64,000 nucleotides of DNA, taken from positions 97,907 through 161,906 of the forward strand of contig CAILHY010000010.1 of the NCBI GenBank assembly GCA_903834145.1. The letters are read 5' to 3'. This DNA comes from an uncultured Actinomycetes bacterium (GTDB lineage: Bacteria > Actinomycetota > Actinomycetes > Nanopelagicales > Nanopelagicaceae). The position numbers and the translations under genes were made by a program. Below are positions 1 through 8,521 of the stretch, piece by piece. How positions within the stretch are numbered: the stretch's first letter is position 1; each line of letters starts with the position of its first letter. The notes beneath the pieces were generated by a model. That model did no database searches. It was given only the letters and a program-made list of their open reading frames with translations, and was not told the origin of the DNA.

Positions 1-1577
1 CAGCCCCCATTAAACTGATTGCACCAACTGCAATTCCAAATGTTGCACCACTCCCATTTACGGGAGTGAGAGCCGCAAAGTTCACTACATCTACTACGAT
101 GCCTAACTTGCTGGTAAATCCAAGCACGGGTTATGTCGGAAATGCAGTAACAATTTCCGGTGCTGGGCTACCTGCAAATGTCACTCTGGACCTTACGTGG
201 TCCACCTTGAGCCCAACATGGGTTGCTGATATTCAACCAAATACTGTCAACTACATGGGTTATTCATTCGCTGATAAGTACAGCGTCACTATGACTACGG
301 TTACTACTGATGCAACGGGCGCTTTCACGTTTAAGACAAAGGTTCCTGAAGATTTTGGTGGAATTCACGACATCTATGCAATCCAATCTGGAGTCGCGAT
401 TGCACACGGCGGATTCCAAATGGGTCGTGGCTTCTCAATGTCACCAAAGAGTGGTCCAATCGGAACACCAATCACCGTTACTTATACGGGTATGGGTGGA
501 AGTCTGTACACCGCAGGAGCTGCCGCTTATTGGGATAACCACTTTGCCGGTGAAATGCAATCTATGTGGACTCGTGGAACTGCAAAGGTAATCCTTCGAG
601 CATCAGGTGCCGTCGGTGATCACGTTCTTGAAGTAAAGAATGCCTTGCAAACCGCCTACCTCAACGTCATTCAATCTCCAATCCCATATACAAATAGTGG
701 AACTGGGATTTTTAAGGTAACCAAGGATGCTGGACTTCTCCCCGCGAAGATTATTTATCCAACAGCCATGGATGCCACTGTTACAGCACGCACGATGCTC
801 ACAACGGTTGGACTAGATCCTGCCTCAAAGGCTGTAGCCACCCTTTCAACATCTAGTGGCACAATCCTTACCAAGACAACGCTGAATGTCACGGGCTTAT
901 CGACCACAGGAACTCACCAAATCGTGTGGGCAACAGTTGTTGGTAACCGCGTTAACTGCACCGGCGTTTGCTGGGCATATGACGCGCTTCCCGTTGCAAC
1001 TGTCGATGTCACCGGAACTTCATTCACCAAAGAGCTCACAATTCCTGACAACTTGGGTGGATGGCACGTTCTGCAGGTGAAGAAGGGCGACCTTATTGAG
1101 GCTCAGATTCCTTTCTACCTCAAGCAAAGTATTCTTCCATTCCTTGATAAGGCCGGAAAAGTAATCGGCATGGGAATTGCAAAGGCAGACCTTTCCACTG
1201 CGCCAGATGTCATCGCACGCGGTCAATCAGGTGCAGCCAGCAATACCTTTAAAGCCGGAGAAGAATTCACGATCAGCCTAAAGGGTGTGGGCTGGACTCA
1301 ATTCGATAATACGCAAGCCGTTACATACGACAACAGTTTCGTAGGCTATGGATGCGGATTTAACTCCAATGGATATGTTGTGATTCACCTACGAGCAACT
1401 GGTGCTCCAGGAACTCACATCATCGATCTCCACCCAGTGATGTACACAAACCAGCCATCATTTTCTGACACGCCTTACGGCATGATGCCGGTGTTGACAT
1501 CTGATCGCGATTTCCCAGCGTTGGCACTTGGATATCAAATTCCTTCCTACCAATTCTCCATCACTGTAACAAAGTAA
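1..1577 (+). CDS. Secreted/surface Ig-like (IPT/TIG-type) repeat protein, 5' end outside window
   Basis: The reading frame is open from base 3 to the TAA at 1575-1577, so the start and any signal peptide lie outside the window; a GTG at 66 is only an internal codon. The visible ~525 residues are rich in Thr, Ser, Gly, Ala and aromatic residues, with few Lys/Arg/Glu, typical of an extracellular beta-sandwich protein. Phrases such as NPSTGYVGNAVTISGAGLPA and SPKSGPIGTPITVTYTGMGG fit the 'structure - property - sense' opening strands of IPT/TIG-like Ig folds. A module with the pattern YWDNHFAG...VILRASGAVGDHVLEV recurs near the C-terminus as TYDNSFVGY...VIHLRATGAPGTHIIDL, indicating internal duplication. 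No enzymatic motif is seen. A likely role is adhesion, envelope or carbohydrate binding, but this is inference. It ends at a strong bidirectional terminator. Confidence 0.7.
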   Translation, partial: APIKLIAPTAIPNVAPLPFTGVRAAKFTTSTTMPNLLVNPSTGYVGNAVTISGAGLPANVTLDLTWSTLSPTWVADIQPNTVNYMGYSFADKYSVTMTTVTTDATGAFTFKTKVPEDFGGIHDIYAIQSGVAIAHGGFQMGRGFSMSPKSGPIGTPITVTYTGMGGSLYTAGAAAYWDNHFAGEMQSMWTRGTAKVILRASGAVGDHVLEVKNALQTAYLNVIQSPIPYTNSGTGIFKVTKDAGLLPAKIIYPTAMDATVTARTMLTTVGLDPASKAVATLSTSSGTILTKTTLNVTGLSTTGTHQIVWATVVGNRVNCTGVCWAYDALPVATVDVTGTSFTKELTIPDNLGGWHVLQVKKGDLIEAQIPFYLKQSILPFLDKAGKVIGMGIAKADLSTAPDVIARGQSGAASNTFKAGEEFTISLKGVGWTQFDNTQAVTYDNSFVGYGCGFNSNGYVVIHLRATGAPGTHIIDLHPVMYTNQPSFSDTPYGMMPVLTSDRDFPALALGYQIPSYQFSITVTK

Positions 1578-1600
1578 TAAATACGTAAAAAAGAAGTCGA

Positions 1601-1643
1601 GTTAAAGCCTCGCCTCTCGTTCTTCGAGGGGTGAGGCTTTAAC
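1601..1643. terminator. Bidirectional intrinsic terminator
   Basis: GTTAAAGCCTCGCC (1601-1614) pairs with GGTGAGGCTTTAAC (1630-1643), a 14-bp stem with one G-T wobble and a 15-nt loop. A T run follows on the + strand (1644-1647), and on the - strand the stem runs into a T-rich tract (complement of the A run at 1586-1592). It serves both the Ig-like gene and the convergent MMPL gene. The left arm includes the MMPL stop codon, so the last codons of that gene form part of the hairpin. Confidence 0.85.
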
Positions 1644-3761
1644 TTTTACTACTCGTGCAATAGATGCAGGTAGCCACCAATTCCAACGGCCGAGTAAAAC
1701 CATCGTGCTGGGCAACAAAAGTCCGCGGATAATCGTGGCATCAATCATGATTCCAAATGCAAGACCGATACCAATCTCTTGCAAGCCAGCAAAGTGACCG
1801 TTCACTAAGCCCCCAAGTGCGCCTACCAAAATGATTGCCGCGGCCGTTACAACGCCGCCTGTGTGCGCAAGACCTTCAACGATTGCTTCGTTATTGGATG
1901 CGCCATGAAGTTTTGCTTCGCGCATTCTGGAAACGATAAAGACCTCGTAGTCCATAGATAGTCCAAAGAGCACAGGAAAGAGAAAGACAAGGACCCACGC
2001 TTCTATTTGATCTAGGCGATAAGTTCCTAGAATTGCCGAACCTAATCCAAACTTAAAAACAAGTACGAGTGAGCCATAAGCCACCGCAATGGAAGTGAGG
2101 TCCATCAAAATTGCTTTAAGCGGCAGGAAGACTGAGCGAAAAGCTCGCAATAAGACGATATAGGCCATGACGAGCGCTAATAAAACAATCCAGGGGAATG
2201 ACTTCAATAGATGGTCTACGAGATCCACACCTTGAGCTGGTGCGCCACCCAGGTGCAGTGTGGTGTTACCTGGGAATGTTGCATGAGGCAGATACTCCTC
2301 ACGGATTTGGCGAACAAGATTCTGTGAAAGGGCGGCTCCAAAATCATGATGACCAACAACAAACATTCTTATGTATTGACCAGTCGGATCCACATATGTG
2401 GAAGTTTCATCCGTTGAGACGATAAATACTTCGTGGTTTTTACCTATTGCAGAAGCAAGTGCAAGGCGTGCTTTTCTGACCTCTGGCGTTCTTGCCAAGT
2501 TAGGAGCGCCAAGATCAATGACAATTTCGTTCGGCGTAATTATTCCGTGGCCCGCTCTATCGGTAACGATGCTGAGCGCCTGTGCTGATTCAAGGTTTTG
2601 CGGAATCGCGGTGAGCGAACTCGGCGTGACGTGTAACCAGATCACCGAGGAAGCTATGAGTGCAAGGGCAGCAAGGGCAGTGAGAAGCACTGTTACAGGT
2701 TTGCGAATGACAAAGTGGGCAATCTTGGCCCACATGCCTGACATGAGATCTTTGCGTGCCATTAAACCTTGGAATTTATAGGGCGTGACGCCTCGCCGGC
2801 CCAGAATAGAAAGGAGTGCAGGTTGCAGCGTTAGGGCTGCAAGGACGGAAACGATGGGAACAACTAAGCCAGCGGCGCCCAATGAATGGACAAACGGCAC
2901 AGGAACAAGGAGCAAAGTGGCAATACCGATAGAGACACTCAGACCCGACAAAATCACTGTATGCCCAGCAGTATCCATGGTTTTGGCAATGGCATCATCA
3001 ACAGAAAGATTTTCATCATTCATGAGCTCACGTCGAAAACGATGAACAATAAGTAAGGAGTAATCGATAGCCAGTCCCAGGCCGATAAGTTCAATGATGT
3101 TGGGAATATAGAGAACCATCAACATCTTGTGGGCCATCAAGAAAATAATTCCCAAGGCTAAGGAGATGGAAGCACCAGCAAATATCAACGGAACAAACAT
3201 GGCCAGGCAGGCGCCCAAAACAAGTAGCAACAGGAGTAACGCCAGAACAATTGCAAGGATCTGCCCCCATCGCAGATCTGAATCCAGGATAGGTGCAACA
3301 TCATGTTCAATCGCTGGCGGCCCCGTCACAAAGGCGGTGGACATGCCTTCTCTATCAAGAGCGCTACGTAGGATTTCAGTGTATTTGGCTGCTTCGATCA
3401 GTGGAAAAGATGTTCCAATGCTCGTGAAGAGAACTCCTACCAAAGCTTTTTGTTGTGCGATATGTGACCCCGGGATTACACGTGATGCCGCGACTACACG
3501 ATCTTTATAACTTTGAACTTGGGCATCCGTTGATTTCTTAAACTTGAAAAGCACAGTGAAAGTACCTTCGGTATTTTCATTGAAATGCTGAGCAAGCAGA
3601 GCATCGGCTTTTTCAGAGGCACTGCCTGGAATCGTCACCGATGTCGTTAAATGGCTATTGAGATTGAGTCCGGCTGCCACGCCCAGTAATGAAACGACGA
3701 GCCAAACGCCAACGACAGGGATTCGATTGCGAACCACCGCCCGCGTCCACCTCAGAAGCAT
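1602..3761 (-). CDS. MMPL/RND-family exporter
   Basis: A 719-residue inner-membrane transporter of the MMPL (mycobacterial membrane protein large / YdfJ) branch of the RND superfamily, powered by proton motive force. The topology is canonical: one TM helix at ~15-35, a ~130-residue external domain, a five-helix block (~165-330), a second external domain (~390-520) and a second helix block (~525-690). The two proton-relay signatures are visible: DYSLLIVHRFRRE (233-245) and its repeat MDYEVFIVSRMRE in the second half. The substrate is unknown; relatives export lipids, siderophores or drugs. The ATG lies 6 nt after a TAGACT -10 box on the - strand, so the transcript is probably leaderless. There is no obvious operon partner; the next gene downstream on this strand is outside the window. 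Confidence 0.9.
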   Translation of the reverse strand: MLLRWTRAVVRNRIPVVGVWLVVSLLGVAAGLNLNSHLTTSVTIPGSASEKADALLAQHFNENTEGTFTVLFKFKKSTDAQVQSYKDRVVAASRVIPGSHIAQQKALVGVLFTSIGTSFPLIEAAKYTEILRSALDREGMSTAFVTGPPAIEHDVAPILDSDLRWGQILAIVLALLLLLLVLGACLAMFVPLIFAGASISLALGIIFLMAHKMLMVLYIPNIIELIGLGLAIDYSLLIVHRFRRELMNDENLSVDDAIAKTMDTAGHTVILSGLSVSIGIATLLLVPVPFVHSLGAAGLVVPIVSVLAALTLQPALLSILGRRGVTPYKFQGLMARKDLMSGMWAKIAHFVIRKPVTVLLTALAALALIASSVIWLHVTPSSLTAIPQNLESAQALSIVTDRAGHGIITPNEIVIDLGAPNLARTPEVRKARLALASAIGKNHEVFIVSTDETSTYVDPTGQYIRMFVVGHHDFGAALSQNLVRQIREEYLPHATFPGNTTLHLGGAPAQGVDLVDHLLKSFPWIVLLALVMAYIVLLRAFRSVFLPLKAILMDLTSIAVAYGSLVLVFKFGLGSAILGTYRLDQIEAWVLVFLFPVLFGLSMDYEVFIVSRMREAKLHGASNNEAIVEGLAHTGGVVTAAAIILVGALGGLVNGHFAGLQEIGIGLAFGIMIDATIIRGLLLPSTMVLLGRWNWWLPASIARVVKVKASPLEEREARL

Positions 3762-3773
3762 TTTGTAAGTCTA
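3762..3773 (-). promoter_or_regulatory. Leaderless promoter of the MMPL gene
   Basis: On the - strand TAGACT (3773-3768) is followed by exactly 6 nt and then the ATG at 3761, placing the transcription start on or next to the start codon. No Shine-Dalgarno sequence is present. The same geometry recurs at ten other starts in this window. Confidence 0.6.
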
Positions 3774-3799
3774 ACGAGGAGAGGCAGGCTGTTACTAAA

Positions 3800-4687
3800 T
3801 TAGGCCGCTACAGAATCGAGAAAATCGCAGACGATGCGTTTGAAAAGTGCAGGCTCTTCAATGTGAGGCATATGGGATGACTCGGGGAAAAGGTGCCACA
3901 CCGATCCTGGAATGCGTTTGTGAATTTCAGCGACCATGTGAGGAGTCGCCTCGTCGTATTGGCCAGAAACCAGCAAGGTAGGAACATTGATGGCGGAAAG
4001 TTGGTCGGTGATATTCCAGGTTTTGAGAGAGCCAATTGTGTGGAATTCACTTGGGCCATTCATCGTGTAATAAACGGTTGGATCTACTTTGAGAAGATCA
4101 AATGATGCAACCACGCTGGGTGGCATAGGAACGCGACAGACGTGGCGTGAGTAGAAGATCTGCATAGCCTCTTCATATGCCGGATCATCAGTGGTGCCTT
4201 CACTTTCATGCTTGAGTAAAACTGCTTGATTCTCTGGTGGCAATTGGGCGCGCAATTTATTAGCTTCACTCACCCAGACCTCCATGCTGGATGGGGAATC
4301 AGCGACAACTAGGGCGGCTAATCCAGATGGGCGGCCAATTGCATATTGCATGCCGAGCATTCCGCCCCAAGATTGACCAAGAATCGCATAGTTTTTCTCA
4401 ATGCCGAGTTCTTTTGTCAGCAAATCCAGTTCTTCCATAAACAATTCTGGAGTCCAGAATTCTTTTGGCGCTTCTGGAATCAGCGTTGAATTACCGCAAC
4501 CCAGTTGATCATAAAGAATGCAAGCACGGCCACTGAGAAGGATGAGATCTGCAGCTGCCTCTAAATAATTGTGACCAACCCCTGGGCCACCATGAAGCAA
4601 GACAACTGGTGTTTTCCCATTCTTGAGATCGCCCAGCACGCGATACCACGTGTGTCCGTGCTGCCATGTCATTGAAGATTCATACAT
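3800..4687 (-). CDS. Alpha/beta hydrolase, proline iminopeptidase-like (peptidase S33)
   Basis: A 295-residue cytoplasmic alpha/beta hydrolase of the S33 prolyl-aminopeptidase/tricorn-interacting-factor type, which typically removes N-terminal Pro from small peptides. HGGPG (32-36) forms the oxyanion region; GQSWGG (104-109) is the nucleophile elbow with Ser106; Asp245 (GQYDEATP) and His272 (SSHMPH) complete the triad. A helical lid of ~100 residues lies between Gly110 and Asp245 as expected. The start is set by a GGGGGT Shine-Dalgarno-like run just upstream on the - strand. It is 30 bp downstream of a formamidase-like gene on the same strand and probably cotranscribed with it. Its proximity to a peptide-type ABC importer fits oligopeptide or amide use; an ester or amide substrate other than Pro-peptides cannot be excluded. 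Confidence 0.85.
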   Translation of the reverse strand: MYESSMTWQHGHTWYRVLGDLKNGKTPVVLLHGGPGVGHNYLEAAADLILLSGRACILYDQLGCGNSTLIPEAPKEFWTPELFMEELDLLTKELGIEKNYAILGQSWGGMLGMQYAIGRPSGLAALVVADSPSSMEVWVSEANKLRAQLPPENQAVLLKHESEGTTDDPAYEEAMQIFYSRHVCRVPMPPSVVASFDLLKVDPTVYYTMNGPSEFHTIGSLKTWNITDQLSAINVPTLLVSGQYDEATPHMVAEIHKRIPGSVWHLFPESSHMPHIEEPALFKRIVCDFLDSVAA

Positions 4688-4717
4688 AAGTGACCCCCAT
4701 CTTGATTGGTTGATTAG

Positions 4718-5650
4718 TTAAGCAATATTAAAAGGTGTGGGACATGCTGAAATCTTCGGCACTGTCATCTTTGCAATGACTGTGCCCGTGCTTGGGTGAA
4801 CCGCTTGTGCCAAGCCGAGATTTCCTTGAACAGAGAGAAAAATGAAAGCATCCTCGATTGTGAATCCCCACTGGCTTACCAACAAGCCAGCGGCTTCTTC
4901 ACAGGCAATCTGCAGTGCAGCAGGAATATCTTCAACGGCCACGCCATGAGTGATCCACGCGCTCGCAGTTTCTGTTACGGGATATTCGGTTGCCTTGGCT
5001 TTGAGAAGATTGACGCGAATCAGTACATCACCGGCGATTTCAATACCGGTGCCACAAATTTCGCCATCACCCATGGAAGCGTGCATATCGCCCATTGATA
5101 AGAGTGCCCCTTCATGTTTGATCGGCAAATAGATTGTGGAACCAATGCCATTCATATTGTTATCAAGATTTCCGCCATGTTTTCCGGCGGGAAGGGTGGA
5201 GATTTCCCCAGATTCAGGGGCTACTCCTATTACACCAAGCATGGGCGATGCTGGAAAGGAAACCTTTTCATTCATTGTGACAACGCCATCTTCAACATCA
5301 AAGAAACGGGCATATTGCTTTTCAATTAAATGGTGAAGTTGTCCATTATCGGGATACGTTCGGGCAACCCCCCGAGGTCCGGTTCTGATATCAATAAGCT
5401 CTACTAATAAAGTGTCACCAGGTTCGGCGCCAGTAATAAATATTGGTCCTGTTGCAGGGTTTATTTCAGAATCAGGAATAGTTGAAAGAGCATTTTCTGA
5501 GTTAGTGATGGCACCTCTATAGCAATCCCAGGTTTGCACGTGGATGAGATCACCAGGTGAGACGACCAGAGCGGGCGGATGCGCAGCACTAAAAGAGAAA
5601 TAATGGTGGTCGCGAGAGAGGTAATGGTCGGCCTCGGTAAAGATCTCCAT
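4718..5650 (-). CDS. Formamidase/acetamidase family protein (paralogue 1)
   Basis: A ~310-residue member of the FmdA/AmdA acetamidase-formamidase family, which hydrolyses short aliphatic amides to the acid plus ammonia. Family landmarks are the beta-rich N-terminal half with TWDCYRGA, the segment HGGNLDNNMNGIGSTIYLP and the metal-site-like run GDMHASMGDGEICGTGIE, and the late ITHG and EEAAGLLVSQWGF motifs. It is roughly half identical by eye to the protein at 11433-12353 through its whole length. The start is uncertain: ATG 5650 aligns best with the paralogue; ATG 5668 would add six residues. It is divergent from the dipeptide-type ABC operon across ~100 bp and lies upstream of the S33 hydrolase on the same strand, so imported peptide-amides or amides are a reasonable substrate guess. 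Confidence 0.85.
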   Translation of the reverse strand: MEIFTEADHYLSRDHHYFSFSAAHPPALVVSPGDLIHVQTWDCYRGAITNSENALSTIPDSEINPATGPIFITGAEPGDTLLVELIDIRTGPRGVARTYPDNGQLHHLIEKQYARFFDVEDGVVTMNEKVSFPASPMLGVIGVAPESGEISTLPAGKHGGNLDNNMNGIGSTIYLPIKHEGALLSMGDMHASMGDGEICGTGIEIAGDVLIRVNLLKAKATEYPVTETASAWITHGVAVEDIPAALQIACEEAAGLLVSQWGFTIEDAFIFLSVQGNLGLAQAVHPSTGTVIAKMTVPKISACPTPFNIA

Positions 5651-5754
5651 GTTACGTTCTTGTATCATTTTAAATATCCCCACACTTCCTAGTGCTAAAA
5701 CTTCGAGATGGTGAGAGCATAAGCCTTTACAGTGAATCCTAATGGAGGTGTTCG

Positions 5755-7467
5755 GTGCATCGTCACACAAAAGTTCTTAGTTCAGTAATGGGAGTTGCAG
5801 CTCTTCTAGTTTCCGCACTTGTCGGAACTTCATCTGCATCAGCAGCATCTGGCGCGCTTGCGCCATATGATGCAAAGCATGCTGGTGGAACAGTTACCTT
5901 AGTTGCGCAAGCCGCAGCAGGAACTCTTGATCCTAAAGTGAACTACACCGCCGAATACTGGCAGTTGTATCAAGCCACCTATGACGGCCTCTTGACATTT
6001 AGTTACGGAACTGGCGCAACAACTTTTCAAGTTGTTCCCGATCTTGCAGAAGCGCTTCCTACTTCAAGCAACGGCGGAAAGACGTTGACATTTAAACTTC
6101 GCACAGGAATTAAATTCTCTGACGGAAAGCCAGTAACGGTTGCAGATGTCAAAGCATCTTTCGAACGAATCTTCAAGGTCTCCTCTCCAACTGCTGGTTC
6201 TTTCTACAACGGAATCGTCGGAGCAGATGTATGCCTCAAGACTCCGACTACTTGTAAATTGGATAAAGGTGTTGTTGTTAATGCGGCGACAAACTCAGTA
6301 GTAATCAATCTTGTAGCGGCTGATGAGACAATTCTTTCTAAGCTTGCTGTTCCACACGCAGTGATTAACCCAGCCTCTGCTCCATCGAAGGATGCCGGAA
6401 CAACAATCATTCCAACGACTGGTGCCTATATGTACAAGTCCTATGATCCAAATAAGTCCCTAGTTATGGTGCGTAATCCTTATTACAAGGAGTGGTCACA
6501 TGCTGCTCAACCTCAGGGATATCCAGATCAAATCTTGTACAAGTTTGGAATAACTCCAACTGCTCAGGTAACTGCCGTGGAAAATAATCAAGCAAACTGG
6601 GCATATGACCCAATTCCGGCAGATCGTTTGAATGAAATCGGAACCAAGTACGCATCACAGGTCCACGTCAATCCTTTGACGGCAATGTGGTACCTACCAA
6701 TGAACGTCAACATCGCTCCTTTTAATAATCTCAAAGCACGCCAAGCTGTTAATTATGCAATTGATCGCGCTGCAATGGTGAAGATCTTTGGTGGTACTCA
6801 ATTAGCAGGCCCTGTCTGCTCATTCTTGCCTCCAAATTTCCCCGGCCACGTGGATTACTGCGGTTATACCAAGGGAGCAACTCCCGCAAAGCCAGCAACA
6901 GCATGGGCTGCGCCAGATCTAGCACTTGCCAAGAGTTTGGTAAAAGCATCCGGTACCGCTGGTCAGGCTGTTGGAATTGTTGTTTCTGATGATGATGTCA
7001 ATAAGCAGATGGGTGTGTACTTGCAATCTGTTTTGACATCGATCGGATACAAGGCAACGGTGAAGCCAATTTCTGGAAATATCCAATTTACCTATATCCA
7101 GAATTCAAAGAATAAGGTTCAGATCTCAGTGACCCAGTGGTACCAGGATTATCCTGCTGCCTCTGACTTCTTAGATGTACTCCTTGGCTGCGCTTCCTTC
7201 ACGCCAAACTCTGATTCCTCCATCAACATGTCCGGCTATTGCAACAAGGCACTGGATGCGAAGATGGCAACGGCTAAGACACTTGGCCTTACCGATCCAG
7301 CTGCAGCTAACAAGATGTGGGGAGCAATCGACCAGCAAGTTATGGCAGATGCTCCTGTTGCAGTCGTCTTTACGCCAAAGCAACTTGACTTCATTTCATC
7401 TGGATCGAAGAATTATTTATTCTCGCTTCAGTACAAAATGTTCGTTGATCAACTTCAAGTTAAGTAG
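5755..7467 (+). CDS. ABC importer substrate-binding protein, dipeptide/oligopeptide (SBP_bac_5) type
   Basis: A 570-residue extracellular solute-binding protein of the OppA/DppA family. A signal peptide is clear (HRHTK charged start, hydrophobic stretch ~8-25, SASA-type cleavage region ~28-32). There is no lipobox Cys within the first 40 residues, unusual for a Gram-positive binding protein, whereas the polyamine SBP in this window has one. Family features are the early DGLLTF segment, LRTGIKFSDGKPVTVADVK (about residue 120), a central MNVNIAPFNNLKARQAVNYA block and the late DQQVMADAPVAVVF block. Start GTG 5755 follows a GGAGGTG Shine-Dalgarno at 5744-5750. Four transporter genes follow in the same direction. 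The ligand is unknown; flanking amidases suggest short amides or peptide amides. Confidence 0.9.
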   Translation: MHRHTKVLSSVMGVAALLVSALVGTSSASAASGALAPYDAKHAGGTVTLVAQAAAGTLDPKVNYTAEYWQLYQATYDGLLTFSYGTGATTFQVVPDLAEALPTSSNGGKTLTFKLRTGIKFSDGKPVTVADVKASFERIFKVSSPTAGSFYNGIVGADVCLKTPTTCKLDKGVVVNAATNSVVINLVAADETILSKLAVPHAVINPASAPSKDAGTTIIPTTGAYMYKSYDPNKSLVMVRNPYYKEWSHAAQPQGYPDQILYKFGITPTAQVTAVENNQANWAYDPIPADRLNEIGTKYASQVHVNPLTAMWYLPMNVNIAPFNNLKARQAVNYAIDRAAMVKIFGGTQLAGPVCSFLPPNFPGHVDYCGYTKGATPAKPATAWAAPDLALAKSLVKASGTAGQAVGIVVSDDDVNKQMGVYLQSVLTSIGYKATVKPISGNIQFTYIQNSKNKVQISVTQWYQDYPAASDFLDVLLGCASFTPNSDSSINMSGYCNKALDAKMATAKTLGLTDPAAANKMWGAIDQQVMADAPVAVVFTPKQLDFISSGSKNYLFSLQYKMFVDQLQVK

Positions 7468-7507
7468 CCCACTGGAAACTAGGTTCAAAGAGTAGGTAAA
7501 AAAGTAA

Positions 7508-8521
7508 GTGGCACTAAAAGATAGTAGCGAGGCGATCTTCTCCGAATCACCGGGGAAGATCGCTTTGCGCATCCTTCGTAAAGATAAACGCGCAAAGATT
7601 TCGCTATCGATTCTTGGCGTCATTATTTTTATGTCATTTATGGCGCCTGTGTATTCGCACTACGTAGCCGACTCCAATCCTTTTGAATCGAGCTTAAACG
7701 CCACGATCAATGTTCATGGTGTAGAAAAGCCCGTCCTTGAACCTTCCACAACTGGCTTGGGCTTGGGCGTCACACCGATAGGCCCCACGTGGAATCCACG
7801 TAGTTACTTCCTCGGAGCCGATGGCCAAGGCCGCGATGTGATGGCGCGGCTTCTCTATGGAGGCCGAAGCACGCTACTTATCGGAACAACGGCGGGGTTG
7901 CTCTGCATTCTTTTCTCATTACTTATTGGAATTGTGGCGGGTTATCGTCGAGGGTGGGTGGACGCAGTTCTTTCGCGGATTTTGGACATCATTTGGGCCT
8001 TCCCTGTTTACCTCTTGGCGATCAGTCTCTCCGTTGTACTTCTTACCTCTGGTTTAACTATTGGCTTTATCCACCTGGGTCCGGGCTCATTCGCCTTGCC
8101 AATCCTGATTATTGGAGTCGTCTATATTCCTTATGTTGCAAGGCCTATTCGGGCGCAGGTATTGGCATTGCGTGAGCGCGAATTCGTTCGTGCGGCGATC
8201 GGAACTGGCGCAAAAACTTCCACGATAATATTTCGCGAAATCTTGCCGAACGTGATGCCTAGCGTCGTGGTCTTCATTCCCATCATCGTTTCATTATCCA
8301 TGCTGACGGAATCTGCGCTTTCATTCCTTTCTATTGGAGTTCAACCTCCAGCGGCATCCTGGGGAACAATCATTAATGATGGATTGGCTTTGCTATACAC
8401 CCGCCCAATGGTGGGTCTGGCTCCGGGAATCATGATCGTGTTAACTGCAGCGGCTCTAAATCTTTATGGCGATGCAGTACGCGATGCGTTGGATCCTAAG
8501 TCACGCGCGAGAGGCGATTAA
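7508..8521 (+). CDS. ABC importer permease, DppC/OppC type
   Basis: A 337-residue integral membrane subunit of a dipeptide-type ABC importer. An OppC_N-type first TM helix (~30-50) precedes an extracellular segment of ~60 residues, then a cluster of five helices. The cytoplasmic EAA loop that docks on the ATPase reads EFVRAAIGTGAKTSTIIFRE (about residues 225-245). The GTG start at 7508 has only a weak purine-rich upstream region, and the gene lies 40 bp after the binding-protein gene. Its stop overlaps the ATG of the next permease by one base (TAATG), indicating translational coupling. Placing the DppC-type gene before DppB is the reverse of the common order. Confidence 0.88.
   Translation: MALKDSSEAIFSESPGKIALRILRKDKRAKISLSILGVIIFMSFMAPVYSHYVADSNPFESSLNATINVHGVEKPVLEPSTTGLGLGVTPIGPTWNPRSYFLGADGQGRDVMARLLYGGRSTLLIGTTAGLLCILFSLLIGIVAGYRRGWVDAVLSRILDIIWAFPVYLLAISLSVVLLTSGLTIGFIHLGPGSFALPILIIGVVYIPYVARPIRAQVLALREREFVRAAIGTGAKTSTIIFREILPNVMPSVVVFIPIIVSLSMLTESALSFLSIGVQPPAASWGTIINDGLALLYTRPMVGLAPGIMIVLTAAALNLYGDAVRDALDPKSRARGD

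Noticed and set aside
66..68. GTG at 66 as the start of the first protein
   Set aside because: The frame stays open to the window edge, no Shine-Dalgarno or signal peptide follows, and the residues before it continue the same Pro/Thr/Val-rich style.
5651..5770. N-terminal extension of formamidase paralogue 1 to 5770
   Set aside because: It would overlap the start of the binding-protein gene and adds residues with no match in the paralogue.
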